In this document: positions 36,124 to 45,557 of the stretch, in pieces | Layout of the letters: every line of letters starts with the position of its first letter | How positions within the stretch are numbered: position 1 is the first letter of the stretch | Source of the DNA: Bullera alba | Lineage: Eukaryota; Basidiomycota; Tremellomycetes; Tremellales; Bulleraceae | Length of the DNA: 64,000 nucleotides | Direction: 5' to 3' | NCBI GenBank assembly: GCA_001600095.1 | Contig: BCIX01000006.1 | Location: 1,412,412 to 1,476,411, forward strand | Program-made: the position numbers and the translations under genes | The notes under the pieces: generated by a model | Database searches by the model: none | The model's input: only the letters and a program-made list of their open reading frames with translations | Told to the model about the DNA's origin: nothing

Positions 36124-37353
36124 ATTGAATGACGCCGGATAGCTCAAGTAGGGTTGATGTTGAAAGGCAACCTCCTGCTGTCCCCTGTTAAGTACTTATA
36201 CCGATGCTCTCCATCTTGCTCACCTGCAAGACCACGAATCCCACGATGTCCAGCCTCCAACCTCGGCCATCATCCCCGCCCGAAAGAGTCGCGTTCGATC
36301 GGCACACAGGTCGTGACGTCACGCCCCAGTGATGCCACGTGCAAGTCATGCAGCAAGCTATTTGGCTTCCCACAGTCGCAGTCGCAACCACCGAAAGGTT
36401 TGATTCCGTCAGCTCAGGGAGGCTCAGGGCACTCCAGGGCCAAGCTAGTCGATCAGGCACGCGTCGCGTGTTCTGGACCTTTTTTGTTTGTTCCCACCAA
36501 TGAGAACAACAAAGATCCGTGCTCTCTCTGATGCACTGATCGATATCGAGTCTTCGCCGGATGAGGAAACATGAAGAGCTTTGAAGCTACTCGTCACCTT
36601 GCATCTTCTCTATCATTGTCTCGATGCGCAATAACTGACTGAGCCGAGCCGAGCACGAGCTCCCGCTAGAGCACATTTGCCGTCACAATTCAGCTTGCGA
36701 CGCGTCTCGGGGAGTCGGGATCTGTCAAGATTGACTCAAGTCTTCCCGTCAGATCCTCTAGGGGAGATCATGGGCCAGAAAGAATCGCTCTGGCCAGATC
36801 TACCTACGTGGATAGTAGGAGACTTGCTATAGACTACCCGTTCAGTCACCGAATCGAGCAATGTTGACGAGCAGTTGAGGACCCCTCGCCTTAGTGGCAC
36901 CCGGTTGGCGAACGTTGAAACAACAAACTTTGGTCTTGGCGTTTATTGGCTTCATCCTTTGTCTCGTTCTCCATCCTGCTCTCTCTCTCCGTGTTTCCTC
37001 TTCAATTGAAGGCGGCCTTTGTTCAAACGATCTCTCTCACGCTCTTTACTGTACGATCATTGCATACATACCCCACGCTAGAAGCAGTGGGAACGACCTC
37101 GTCTTCAACCCGGACACGACAAGCTCAGCTGGAATCTCAACATCAACACGCGATAAACATCTCAGTGTCAACAAATCTGAGTCTTTGTATCGACATAGCG
37201 CATCTCTAAACACCATATCGTGGATCTAGCGGCGGAGCTTTGTAGCACAGATATCGAAAACCGTCACCCAACAAGCAGCACTTCGAGGCTCAATACCACC
37301 TTCATCAGTGTCAACACACCTCGAGGCATCTACCAGGACTCGATCTCTCGGCC
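36124..37353. other. Intergenic between divergent genes
   Basis: About 1.2 kb between the DUF1295 gene and the glycosidase-like gene. A perfect CREB-type palindrome is listed separately. Open frames at 36154-36531 and 36894-37229 look non-coding. Confidence 0.45.
36313..36322. promoter_or_regulatory. CRE palindrome GTGACGTCAC
   Basis: A perfect 10-bp palindrome containing TGACGTCA, 190 bp before the DUF1295 start. A likely ATF/CREB bZIP site; binding is inferred. Confidence 0.5.
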
Positions 37354-38974
37354 ATGCGGCCATCACTCCTCCCACTCACTCTCGTCATCCCTCAACTCTT
37401 CACCCCCGTCCTTTCGCTACCTTCGCCTACGAATCATGGACGACGAGCCCACCCCGCTCGACATCTACCGGAGATTGAGGTCAGAGGAGTGGACGACGAC
37501 ATCAATGCTGCTGTTGTGCACGCATTGGAGCTCGTGCCTCGGCCGGGACCATCAGCAGCGGCTTTATTAGCCACCGGACAGTCTGTCGACCTTTTGCCCA
37601 TTGCGGGCAACTCGGCAATCAACGCTGCGTCCTATGGTCGACTCACACGATTTCTGCCTCAAGTCATGACGAAAGCCATCGAGTCGACAGTCCATTCGTG
37701 GGAGTACGGAGCGTTGGTCGAGTCGTTGCTGGAGGTTTACCTACCCCGCTTGACACCCTTCGCATACGACTCTTCGGCCTTCAAGTCGGATATCCCGTGG
37801 GCGGCACTTTGGGTCGTAGAGGGAGCTATTGCAGGGTACGACTGGACTGGAGCACCATCACCCAATGAGAACCCGTCATCACTTGCCGAACTGTCCAAGT
37901 ACCTCGACAGCAGTACGACGCCAACCGCATTATCCCCGAAACCACTCCTGAATGGAGATGGCTCGCTTGGAGACCCTGCAAGTTTGGGCTTTGGAGTTTG
38001 GATCTTGGCCCGGTTTGCCAGTAGAGCGGATGTCAGAGCGGGAATGAAGACGACGCACAGCTCTGCTCAGTTGGCCTGGGCGGTCGGCAATCAACTGGCA
38101 TACTTGAACCAGGGCTACAGAGCGGATAATGGCAACGGGACCATCTCGATGAGAGAAGGCGCTTTCCAAGTTTGGTCGGATATGGGTTCGATGATCCCTC
38201 CTTTCCCAGCTTGTGAGTAGTGCTTAGCCTCCGAAGATCTGCCAAAGTGCTGACATCCGATAGACCTCGGCCTCGACACCTCCTCGGTGGACCTCTTATC
38301 TTATGGTATCGACCAATGGGGACTGGAATCGTCTTCCCTGATCGACTATAGTACCAACCTCTACCGACACATCAACGACTTTGACGCACATCTCTGGTCC
38401 ACCGGTAACGGATGGATGTTGCACGGAGCTGTCCGAGTTGTAAGTCTCTCCTTGCGATAAGCTAGATATCGACTAATGCCTCTTCAGCTCGCATCGATCA
38501 GCGCGGCTAGGCAAACCTCGTCATTCAGCACTGAGTTGGACGGTACCATGAACCAAATGTCGGAGGTCTTTGAGGCGCTCTTCAGTCAGCTCACCGTGAG
38601 TGACCCCTTCTGCCCGTATAACTTCGCCTGTGGCCAACGACTGACCCTCTGCCATCTTCCAGAGCGAGAACCTCGTGCCCAACTACTTGCACCACCCCGA
38701 CAGCTCTCTCGGTGGCGGTGAGACAGCTGGAACTGCCATCATCGTCGCCGCGTACTACCGATGGCTCACGCTCGGCCCTATGAACGCTCCGGACTGGCTG
38801 CGTTCGGCCGCTGCAAAGGCCTTTGACGGGGTGGTTGCAAAGATCGACAATGATGGATGGCTCACTCAGGCCGTCAACCCTATGGGTCCATGGGTCGTGG
38901 ATGGCGCCAAGAGCCCCGAAGGGCAGAGTTTCGTCGGGATGATGTGGGCAGCGAGGACTCGTGCGGGAATCTAA
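37354..38974 (+). CDS. Secreted six-hairpin glycosidase-like protein (GH88/GH105 type)
   Basis: Begins with a signal peptide, MRPSLLPLTLVIPQLFTPVLS. The first exon runs to about 38210, then three short introns (about 38212, 38441 and 38595). The sequence is alpha-helical with recurrent aromatic and acidic residues: SDIPWAALWVVEGAIAGYDW, YGIDQWGLESSSLIDYSTN, and DAHLWSTGNGWMLHGAVRVL, which resembles the TGNGWAA landmark of unsaturated rhamnogalacturonyl/glucuronyl hydrolases. A late part reads GGGETAGTAIIVAAYYRWLTLG. About 480 residues, normal for these alpha/alpha barrels. The general acid Asp cannot be fixed by eye. Likely acts on plant or fungal polysaccharide outside the cell. Confidence 0.75.
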
Positions 38975-39208
38975 GTCCAGAGCTGTGAAAGCGCTGGCAA
39001 ATAGAGGCAGAGGTGTGATGAGATGTTGGAAGGAGGATGATGGCGTGCATTGACGCCGCATACATCGACGAGTGTTTAAATTGTGAGAGGACTTTGATAG
39101 ACGCTACAAGTATAGTTTCCCTTCGTTCGCTCTACTACTTTGTAGCATACTGGGATGTACAGGTGACATCTCCGACTGTAAACCACAACGGCTATGACGA
39201 CTGCGGTA

Positions 39209-40369
39209 TTACTGCTTTATCTGTGCCATCTCGGGCTTCTTTGGAGGTTCCGGCGCAGGACCTAGGTCATCATCGCTCTCGTCATCAGACTGTAAGTATC
39301 GTTCATCAGTATCGTGCTCACTATACTCGTCTCGGAACTGGCTACACTCACCTCCTCTGCCCGAGGCGAACGGCTCGCGCTCCGACCTTTACTATCACTC
39401 CTCCTAGGTCTGACGTCTTGCTCCTTGCCATCCTCCGGATCGTATTCGTCGTCATCATCCTCATCATCGCTCCCACGGCCTCGACTCCGCTGACTTCGCT
39501 TTTTGCGATCCCGCTTTGCATGTCGACCCATGCCGTGCTCTTTGTCCTTTGCATCCAGACATGCCGTGCAGCAACACCCACAGAGCTTGAAGCAGGGTCG
39601 GACCATACCCCAGCACTGCATAAAACAGCACCAGAGGAGCAAGGCCACGAACAATCCAAGACCAACACAAACGCCGATGATCAATCCTCGATGGTTCGCC
39701 GGCCAGTTCTTCAACTACAAGTCACGGATGAGCCGCCCGGATCCCTCTGCTCCAATCTCATGCAGCCAGACGGCACTTCACTCACATCATTGTACCAGTC
39801 CATCATCTCGGATGCGCTCTTGCCCGCCCCAGCGGCCCCCGTAGCGAGATCTTTGGCTGTAGTCGCTGCATCGGTAGCGTGATCCTTGACCGTTGTTGCA
39901 GCTTGGGTGACTACTGGCGCAACTGTTTCAGTGGCCACTGGAGCGACAGTCTCCACGGCGACGGTTGTGATGGCCGCACCGGCATCTTTCCCAGCATCTG
40001 TTATTTGAGCAACGGGAAAGCCTCTCCTTAGGAAGAAGTCGATGACGGGCATCGAGGGTGAGTATCTGTCGGAGTACTTGCGTCAAGCAGAGCTCCGTTC
40101 CTCCGGTAAACAGACTCGAGAGCTGGATGAAAGTGTATCGCATTGATACATGCCACTACATGGTCCGTAGTCCATAACCCTGTCATCTTGGCGAAACACG
40201 ATAACTCGCCCCGGTATCCCAGGTTGATGTCAAAGGACGCGCCCGGTGAACCTTTTTGCTTGCAGGAGGTCAAGGTGTTGAAACCGATCCGGTGACACCA
40301 TGAGCTTAGTCGATCATGAGAGGAGTGCGGTGCAATAGTGGGCGTCAACATGGCAACAAAGACGAACAT
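39209..40369 (-). CDS. Single-pass membrane protein with acidic/RS cytosolic tail, unknown function
   Basis: The last three exons are clear. Exon A has an Ala/Thr/Val-rich part (TTVAVETVAPVATETVAPVV) ending in MMDWYND. Exon B has a membrane segment, LIIGVCVGLGLFVALLLWCC, a cysteine cluster LCGCCCTACLD, then RDRKKRSQRSRGRGSDDEDD. The last exon is SDDESDDDLGPAPEPPKK; stop at 39209-39211. Upstream, a frame starting MFVFVAMLTPTIAPHS (40369) offers a signal peptide and a cysteine-containing ectodomain. It would join through an unusual donor, GTACTC, near 40076; otherwise the gene starts at 40052 (MPVIDFFLRRG). The cysteine cluster suggests palmitoylation next to the membrane. No family is recognised. 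Confidence 0.65.
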
Positions 40370-41217
40370 CAGTCTGGGTCAAGTCAAGGTCAAGTCTGGG
40401 TCCACAGGTCTGGCCCTCTGGGTGGGCCAGCGGAGGAGAGAGCGGGATCAAATTCGTCGGTCCGATCGCTTGCCGCTTGAGACGCTGAACACTTGCTGAA
40501 CACTCTTCCTTGCACTTTCCTCATGCTCCTCGGCCGTTTGATCTCGCCAGTTTCAACGACCGAACCGAGGTCTCTTGCTCGCACGAACCGTCAGCCTTGC
40601 CGCCATCACCTCGACTCGCTTCAAGTGACGTAGCGAACTTGTACTGGATGAAGTACTACTGCCATTCTCTCTCCCCTCTCCCTTGCTCGATCTTCCATCC
40701 CTTCAGTCTCCCGGACTTCCAACCGGCATAAAGGATCACCCTCATCTGGCCATCTCGAAACCTCATGGTGAAACGTCTGGCATGCATGACCGATGGAGAG
40801 CCTCGCCACCAGCTCTGAGGCCAAGCGGGAAGCCCGGGGGGAGGGAGCGAGCGGCGGACGACTCAGGTTTTCGACGATGGGCCTTCCATAAATCCTTGAA
40901 CGTATCGCTCTAAGACGGCTCAAGGCTTGTTTCCCTCGCCACTATACCATTACCACTACCTTTAGGCTAATACTTGTTGACATCACGTAGACTCCAGCTG
41001 TCAAACATAACCCCCTCGACAAGCAGCAAGCCCAGCAGACACATTACACAGACCCTGGACAACAGCCCTCCACTTTGATTTGCCGCCTTCGTCGATCCGT
41101 ATGAATCACTACACCCGATCATACCTCAACGAAGAAGGCTACAGAGATACAAAACACCTGACACATCACTATCCCAATAGACTTTGCGATCACACTCGAC
41201 ACCGGAAGGTCTGAGGC
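40370..41217. other. Intergenic, no supported gene
   Basis: About 850 bp between divergent genes. Only short frames without protein character; it probably contains the leader of the CxxC-rich gene. Confidence 0.45.
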
Positions 41218-43455
41218 ATGGATAGACTTCAAATTGCAGATGAGGAGGAGCCGGACGCCGCTCGGCTACAAACCGTTGCACTCGGTCTGGGAGGTTTCGG
41301 ACAGCAGTTTCAACAACCTCCCAGCACCCCGAATCACGATCCCCTCTTGGATGATCTGGATCGTCTGAGTCCGCGACAACATTCCCCTGATGTTGACAAC
41401 GATGATGTTACGAGCGTGGACAGTGACGAGACTGAACGGCCACTGACAAGCTATCTAAGAAACATAGGCAACTTTGGTGGTTTGCTCGGTGACAATGCAC
41501 CCGGCACAAAGTCAATTCCCGGACCCGCCAAGACTGAGACTTGGATCGATGAGAGCTTTCTCGGCGACTCGGAATCTGAAGCGGCGTCGATCAGGGACGC
41601 CAAACAGAGTATCATTACGGACACGACTCTTGGAGACGGACAGAGGTTGGTGCTAAAACGCTCTTCGCCGCCCCTTCCGCCGGGGTATGGTCCGGGCATA
41701 TTCGACGTCGACAACAGCTCTCATGGTCACGGGCTGCTGGGAGATCCTTCCGGCTACGACGGCGGCGAGGAACTTGTCATGAACCCACCTTCTGGGGATA
41801 TTCATTCCTGTGACAATTGCGGCGTGATCACAACAACAAGCCAGGTATTCCCGCGCTCCATCATCGGTTCCGACAACGATCCCATAAATGACAGTTACCA
41901 TCAAGCTCGACCCGATTCGACAATACGATCAAAAGGAAAAGTAGGAGTGTATGGAGGATACGATACTGCAATACAATCCAGTCTACCCCGTCGAATCCGC
42001 AGCTTCGAGGAGCTGCCCAAGATGGTTTGCGAGCCTTGCAGTGTTCTGCGACAAAACGGAAACGAGCTACCTTACACTGAGGCCAAAACTCGTTGGGAGA
42101 ACGAAACCAGTCAAAAGATTGATGGTCCCTTGGGTCGCCCATTCGAGGAGCTTGTCAAATCTGGAGGAAGCTACTGCTCGGTATACGACTGCGACGAGCT
42201 CGGCGTCGAAACTGCCGAAACGGTCGGTAAGCGCGGGATTCTGGATCTGACGAGATCTCGACGGTTTTGCAAGTCACACCACGAGCTGGTGACCAGACCG
42301 GCCAGAGGTGCATCGCTGCAGTTGAAGCTGAGTAATGAGTATCACGCCGACTGCATCATCCACGACACTGCGACCAAGATCGCTGATTGGCTCCGAAGTG
42401 GAGCCTACAAGTCGGAGGATATCCCTCGACTAGAAGATCATCCGGGATGGCCATATTTGGTCAAGTCTACTTGCGATACTGGTGGTAACGGCCATATCTG
42501 CTGGAACGACAAGACTCCCGATATGGACTCTTGCCTAGTGTGCACGGGATTCGAACAGACTTTGGACAGACAAAGTCAAGAACGGAGCCTGATGGATAAA
42601 AACGATAGATCCCTATCCGACGATTGGTGGTTGTGCAATATGCGAATGGTGAGCCGAGGCAGGAAGAGCAATTGCAGCAAAGACTCAACCACCTGGATGA
42701 GCAAGAAACACCTATACCCCAACCTCGTGAGCAAGACCGAGAAGAGCAAGGTCTCTTCTGGGGTATGCGAGCGACATCAGCAGAAACGGTCCCTCGAGCA
42801 ATCTTGCCGGACGTGCGGACGAGCGCCGGGTCACGACGCCGCGACGGGGTATGTCTTTCACCCGGCGGAGGATCTCACTGGTGGTCACTGCGAATCCTGC
42901 TTTACCGCCAAGGGCTTCACCTCGACAGAATCTGCAGGCGAACAAACCCACCCCAGCCAAAGAGAGCAGCTCGTTGAGGCCATTCGCCGGGCCCGGGCCA
43001 AGGAAGGAGGCAGTGGCTCGAAATCTCATCAGGAGGGTAGTATCAAGCTCGATGACTACCGCTCAAGAGGTCCCGCACACGAGGCCGAGTCTAGGCGTAT
43101 CAAATTGCGTTCATACCGGCGCGTTCTGGGCAGCACTCTGAGGACCCTTCGAGGCGACTCCACGGAAGCCATCCCGAGTAAAGCGTCTGACCTTCTGGAG
43201 GATGCGATGGATCGGACTCTCAGGACTTTCGCCGAGACCGACAAACAGGTCAAACGCTTGGACAGCTTGGTTCCATTTGGCCAACTCGGCGAGACCGACT
43301 TGGAAATTGAGACGGCAAGACATGAGGCGAGTCAGAGGCTCGAAGCCATCATTGAGCGATACACCACGTACTGGATGCTGGCAAACCCTCCCTGGGCTGT
43401 AAAACACCGTTCCTCCGAAGCCACTGGGGACACAGAAGACAGCGAGCGAGACTAG
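41218..43455 (+). CDS. Hypothetical intronless protein with many CxxC motifs, possibly GATA-like zinc fingers
   Basis: One uninterrupted frame of 745 residues. The first 190 are acidic and probably disordered. CxxC pairs follow: SCDNCGVITTTSQVFPR, about 60 residues further MVCEPCSVLRQNGNEL, then YCSVYDC, SCLVCTGF, SCRTCGRAPGHDAATGY and HCESCF. The first two pairs resemble the two halves of a GATA finger (CxNCG..TP.WRR and .CN.C), but with a much longer loop. The C-terminus is basic, then helical (LRSYRRVLGSTLRTLRG, LEAIIERYTTYWMLANPPW). No signal peptide or membrane part. Nuclear and DNA/RNA-binding roles are only inferred. The single long exon is unusual here. Confidence 0.8.
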   Translation: MDRLQIADEEEPDAARLQTVALGLGGFGQQFQQPPSTPNHDPLLDDLDRLSPRQHSPDVDNDDVTSVDSDETERPLTSYLRNIGNFGGLLGDNAPGTKSIPGPAKTETWIDESFLGDSESEAASIRDAKQSIITDTTLGDGQRLVLKRSSPPLPPGYGPGIFDVDNSSHGHGLLGDPSGYDGGEELVMNPPSGDIHSCDNCGVITTTSQVFPRSIIGSDNDPINDSYHQARPDSTIRSKGKVGVYGGYDTAIQSSLPRRIRSFEELPKMVCEPCSVLRQNGNELPYTEAKTRWENETSQKIDGPLGRPFEELVKSGGSYCSVYDCDELGVETAETVGKRGILDLTRSRRFCKSHHELVTRPARGASLQLKLSNEYHADCIIHDTATKIADWLRSGAYKSEDIPRLEDHPGWPYLVKSTCDTGGNGHICWNDKTPDMDSCLVCTGFEQTLDRQSQERSLMDKNDRSLSDDWWLCNMRMVSRGRKSNCSKDSTTWMSKKHLYPNLVSKTEKSKVSSGVCERHQQKRSLEQSCRTCGRAPGHDAATGYVFHPAEDLTGGHCESCFTAKGFTSTESAGEQTHPSQREQLVEAIRRARAKEGGSGSKSHQEGSIKLDDYRSRGPAHEAESRRIKLRSYRRVLGSTLRTLRGDSTEAIPSKASDLLEDAMDRTLRTFAETDKQVKRLDSLVPFGQLGETDLEIETARHEASQRLEAIIERYTTYWMLANPPWAVKHRSSEATGDTEDSERD

Positions 43456-43653
43456 TCTGAGGCTGCAGCGCGGGCCGTCTCACAAGTCACAATCTTCCAG
43501 ACGACTCGACAGGGTATTGTTCGCCCGATCATATCCTTTCACTATCTCATGATCCTTTGATTCCACACCACTACTCGAGCCAATGCAAACAGCCCTATAG
43601 CACATCAACTCGTCCCACCATCAACACCCATTGATCCAATCAAAACGCCCAGT

Positions 43654-44265
43654 ATGTCCGCAAGACCAGCTACTAACATCGCCTCCGAGGTCCATGTGCT
43701 GAAAACCAAAGCGGCCATCAAGCGCGGTCTCAAAACAACACCAGAGCAGACCGAGACAATATGGCCCAAGCCCGAGTTTGTACGTTCTTCGTCACCCTCT
43801 CCATTAGCTCGGGTGCTGATACAGTAGTGCAGGGACCCAGTATGCAGATTGACAATATCACAAAAGAGGGCAAAGCCGCCGATGGATTCATCATCCCCGC
43901 TGGATCGATGTTCCCCCTGGGATGCGCTATACCCAATAGCACGGTGGGTCGTACGATACCTCAATGTTCTGTCGAGGGCTAGGCTGATACGACTGTCAGG
44001 TATTGCAGTACGGGGCTTACTTCCCGCCTGGGACGATGGTGAGCCAGTCAGCTGAGGCATTTGGGGAATCAGACAGCTGATGCCTTGTTGATGTAGTTCC
44101 CCGACGGCGTCTTGGTACCGATCCACGCCAGAATGGTGAGTCTTCTACGATACAGCAGATTCCATGTTGTCGAGCAAGCTGACCCAGTGGTAGGTCTCGG
44201 TACAACCTATCAGAACCCTGAAACCCGGCGACGTCCCCGCAGAAGCGGTCTGCACCATCATGTAA
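43654..44265 (+). CDS. Small hypothetical protein built of phase-0 mini-exons
   Basis: Five exons encode about 125 residues: MSARPATNIASEVHVLKTKA through WPKPEF; GPSMQIDNITKEGKAADGFI to PNST; VLQYGAYFPPGTM; FPDGVLVPIHARM; VSVQPIRTLKPGDVPAEAVC and stop TAA at 44263-44265. All four introns sit between codons (phase 0), and exons 3 and 4 are each only 39 bp. Splice signals are standard for this genome (GTACGT, GTGGGT, GTGAGC, GTGAGT donors; CTGAT/CTGAC branches). No family, signal peptide or membrane segment is seen. The consistent splicing makes a real gene likely. Confidence 0.7.
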
Positions 44266-44359
44266 ATCGGCAAGACGAACAACTAAGCCTGAACGGGAGG
44301 ATCTTATACACTCATACATGCAGAACAGACTAATGCAATCTGATGACAAGACATACTGA

Positions 44360-44943
44360 TCACTTCTTGATCGGCCCACTGACAGACTTGTCCTCGGGGG
44401 GCAGGAAGGGAAGTAGCAGTTCTTCCATCATGGCAAAGACGTCGCGCTGCATCTGGTCCATACTCCACGCCGCTGCGAGGGTCAGCGGGGTTTAAGAGGG
44501 TAGTGGGTACTCGGTACTCACTGAACGGGGGCTCGACCTTGTCTGCCATCTTGGCGATCACCGGAATCCGAGTACGAGTGACCCACTGCTCATCCTGTCA
44601 GCACTACCAGTCTAACAGCATTCTCGGCTCTAGCCGGAGCAGGCTTGCTCACCTTTCGCAGGTCCTCTTTGGTCTTTGGCACCTCTTTCTCCGGGAGTTT
44701 ATCGTACAGAATCGACATGATCCAGAGACTCGCCGCTATCACGTTCACCTCCTCCTCGGTATCGAGAAACACATCAGGCGGGATGTCGATCAGCCTGATG
44801 GCCCCGGCGGGAATAGGACTTTTGAGGAAGTGTTTCTTCAAGACGGGATTGGTGAACTCGTGAGGCATGGTGCGGGGCTGAGTGGGTGCTAGGGAAAGGT
44901 GAGTACGTTGTTAGTAGGGTGGCAGGAGCTGGGACTTACCCAT
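44360..44943 (-). CDS. Small hypothetical protein, three introns
   Basis: The start codon lies in a 4-base coding exon at 44940-44943 (ATG G), spliced at GTAAGT to an exon that reads MAPTQPRTMPHEFTNPVLKK in phase. It continues IPAGAIRLIDIPPDVFLDTE, NVIAASLWIMSILYDKLP, then DEQWVTRTRIPVIAKMADKV and a last exon AWSMDQMQRDVFAMMEELLL ending GPIKK. About 150 residues, helical, no signal peptide. I do not recognise the family. An internal Met (44868) is an alternative start. Convergent with the preceding gene, 94 bp between stops. Confidence 0.7.
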
Positions 44944-45557
44944 GATGTAGGTGGTCTCTGCTGATCAGACACTATCCGACGTGACACTTTGACCGGCTCT
45001 TATAACACATGCACTCCAGGAGATCATTCCAGCAGCTCGACAGTTCACCACTAGTGTCCTTTGTGAGTAGGCGAACAAAGGATCAGCGGTCACATCGTCA
45101 TGGACTTGACGCCTGTCCAGACTGTCTAACGAGATCGTAGGCCACCAAATCCTGCTACCGACCGAGTGTAAGTGAGAATCGACCTGTGACTTGGACCTCA
45201 CGACACCGTCGAGGCTTGTGTACTGCCATCGAGTCCCCTCTCTTCATCCGATTCACCAATACTTGACCGCATAGCAACTGTATGTGGTGCTAGATGCTCA
45301 GACGACCGAGTCATCGTCTGTCGAGCCAACCTTTGGTCATGGCAACCTTTGAACCATCAACCATCCTTTCACCCTGTTGGCGTCACAGCCTAGAGCGACA
45401 TGCGTGCTGCAGAGACTCTCGCCACCATGAACGACGCTGACCAAAAGCGAAACTAGCTGACTGTTCAAATCATATCTCGTTCATCTCATCCCCCATCAGC
45501 TCCCACAACCCATCACCCACTGCTTCCCTCAAGACTCGATCGACCTCCATCCCCGCG
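44944..45557. other. Intergenic, no supported gene
   Basis: About 610 bp between divergent genes. No convincing coding or repeat signal. Confidence 0.45.

Noticed and set aside
36154..37229. Two open frames upstream of the glycosidase-like gene
   Set aside because: Low protein character, stop-rich surroundings and no splice partner; treated as promoter DNA.
43605..44126. 173-codon open frame on the minus strand
   Set aside because: Antisense to a gene with consistent splice sites on the plus strand, and composition unlike a protein.
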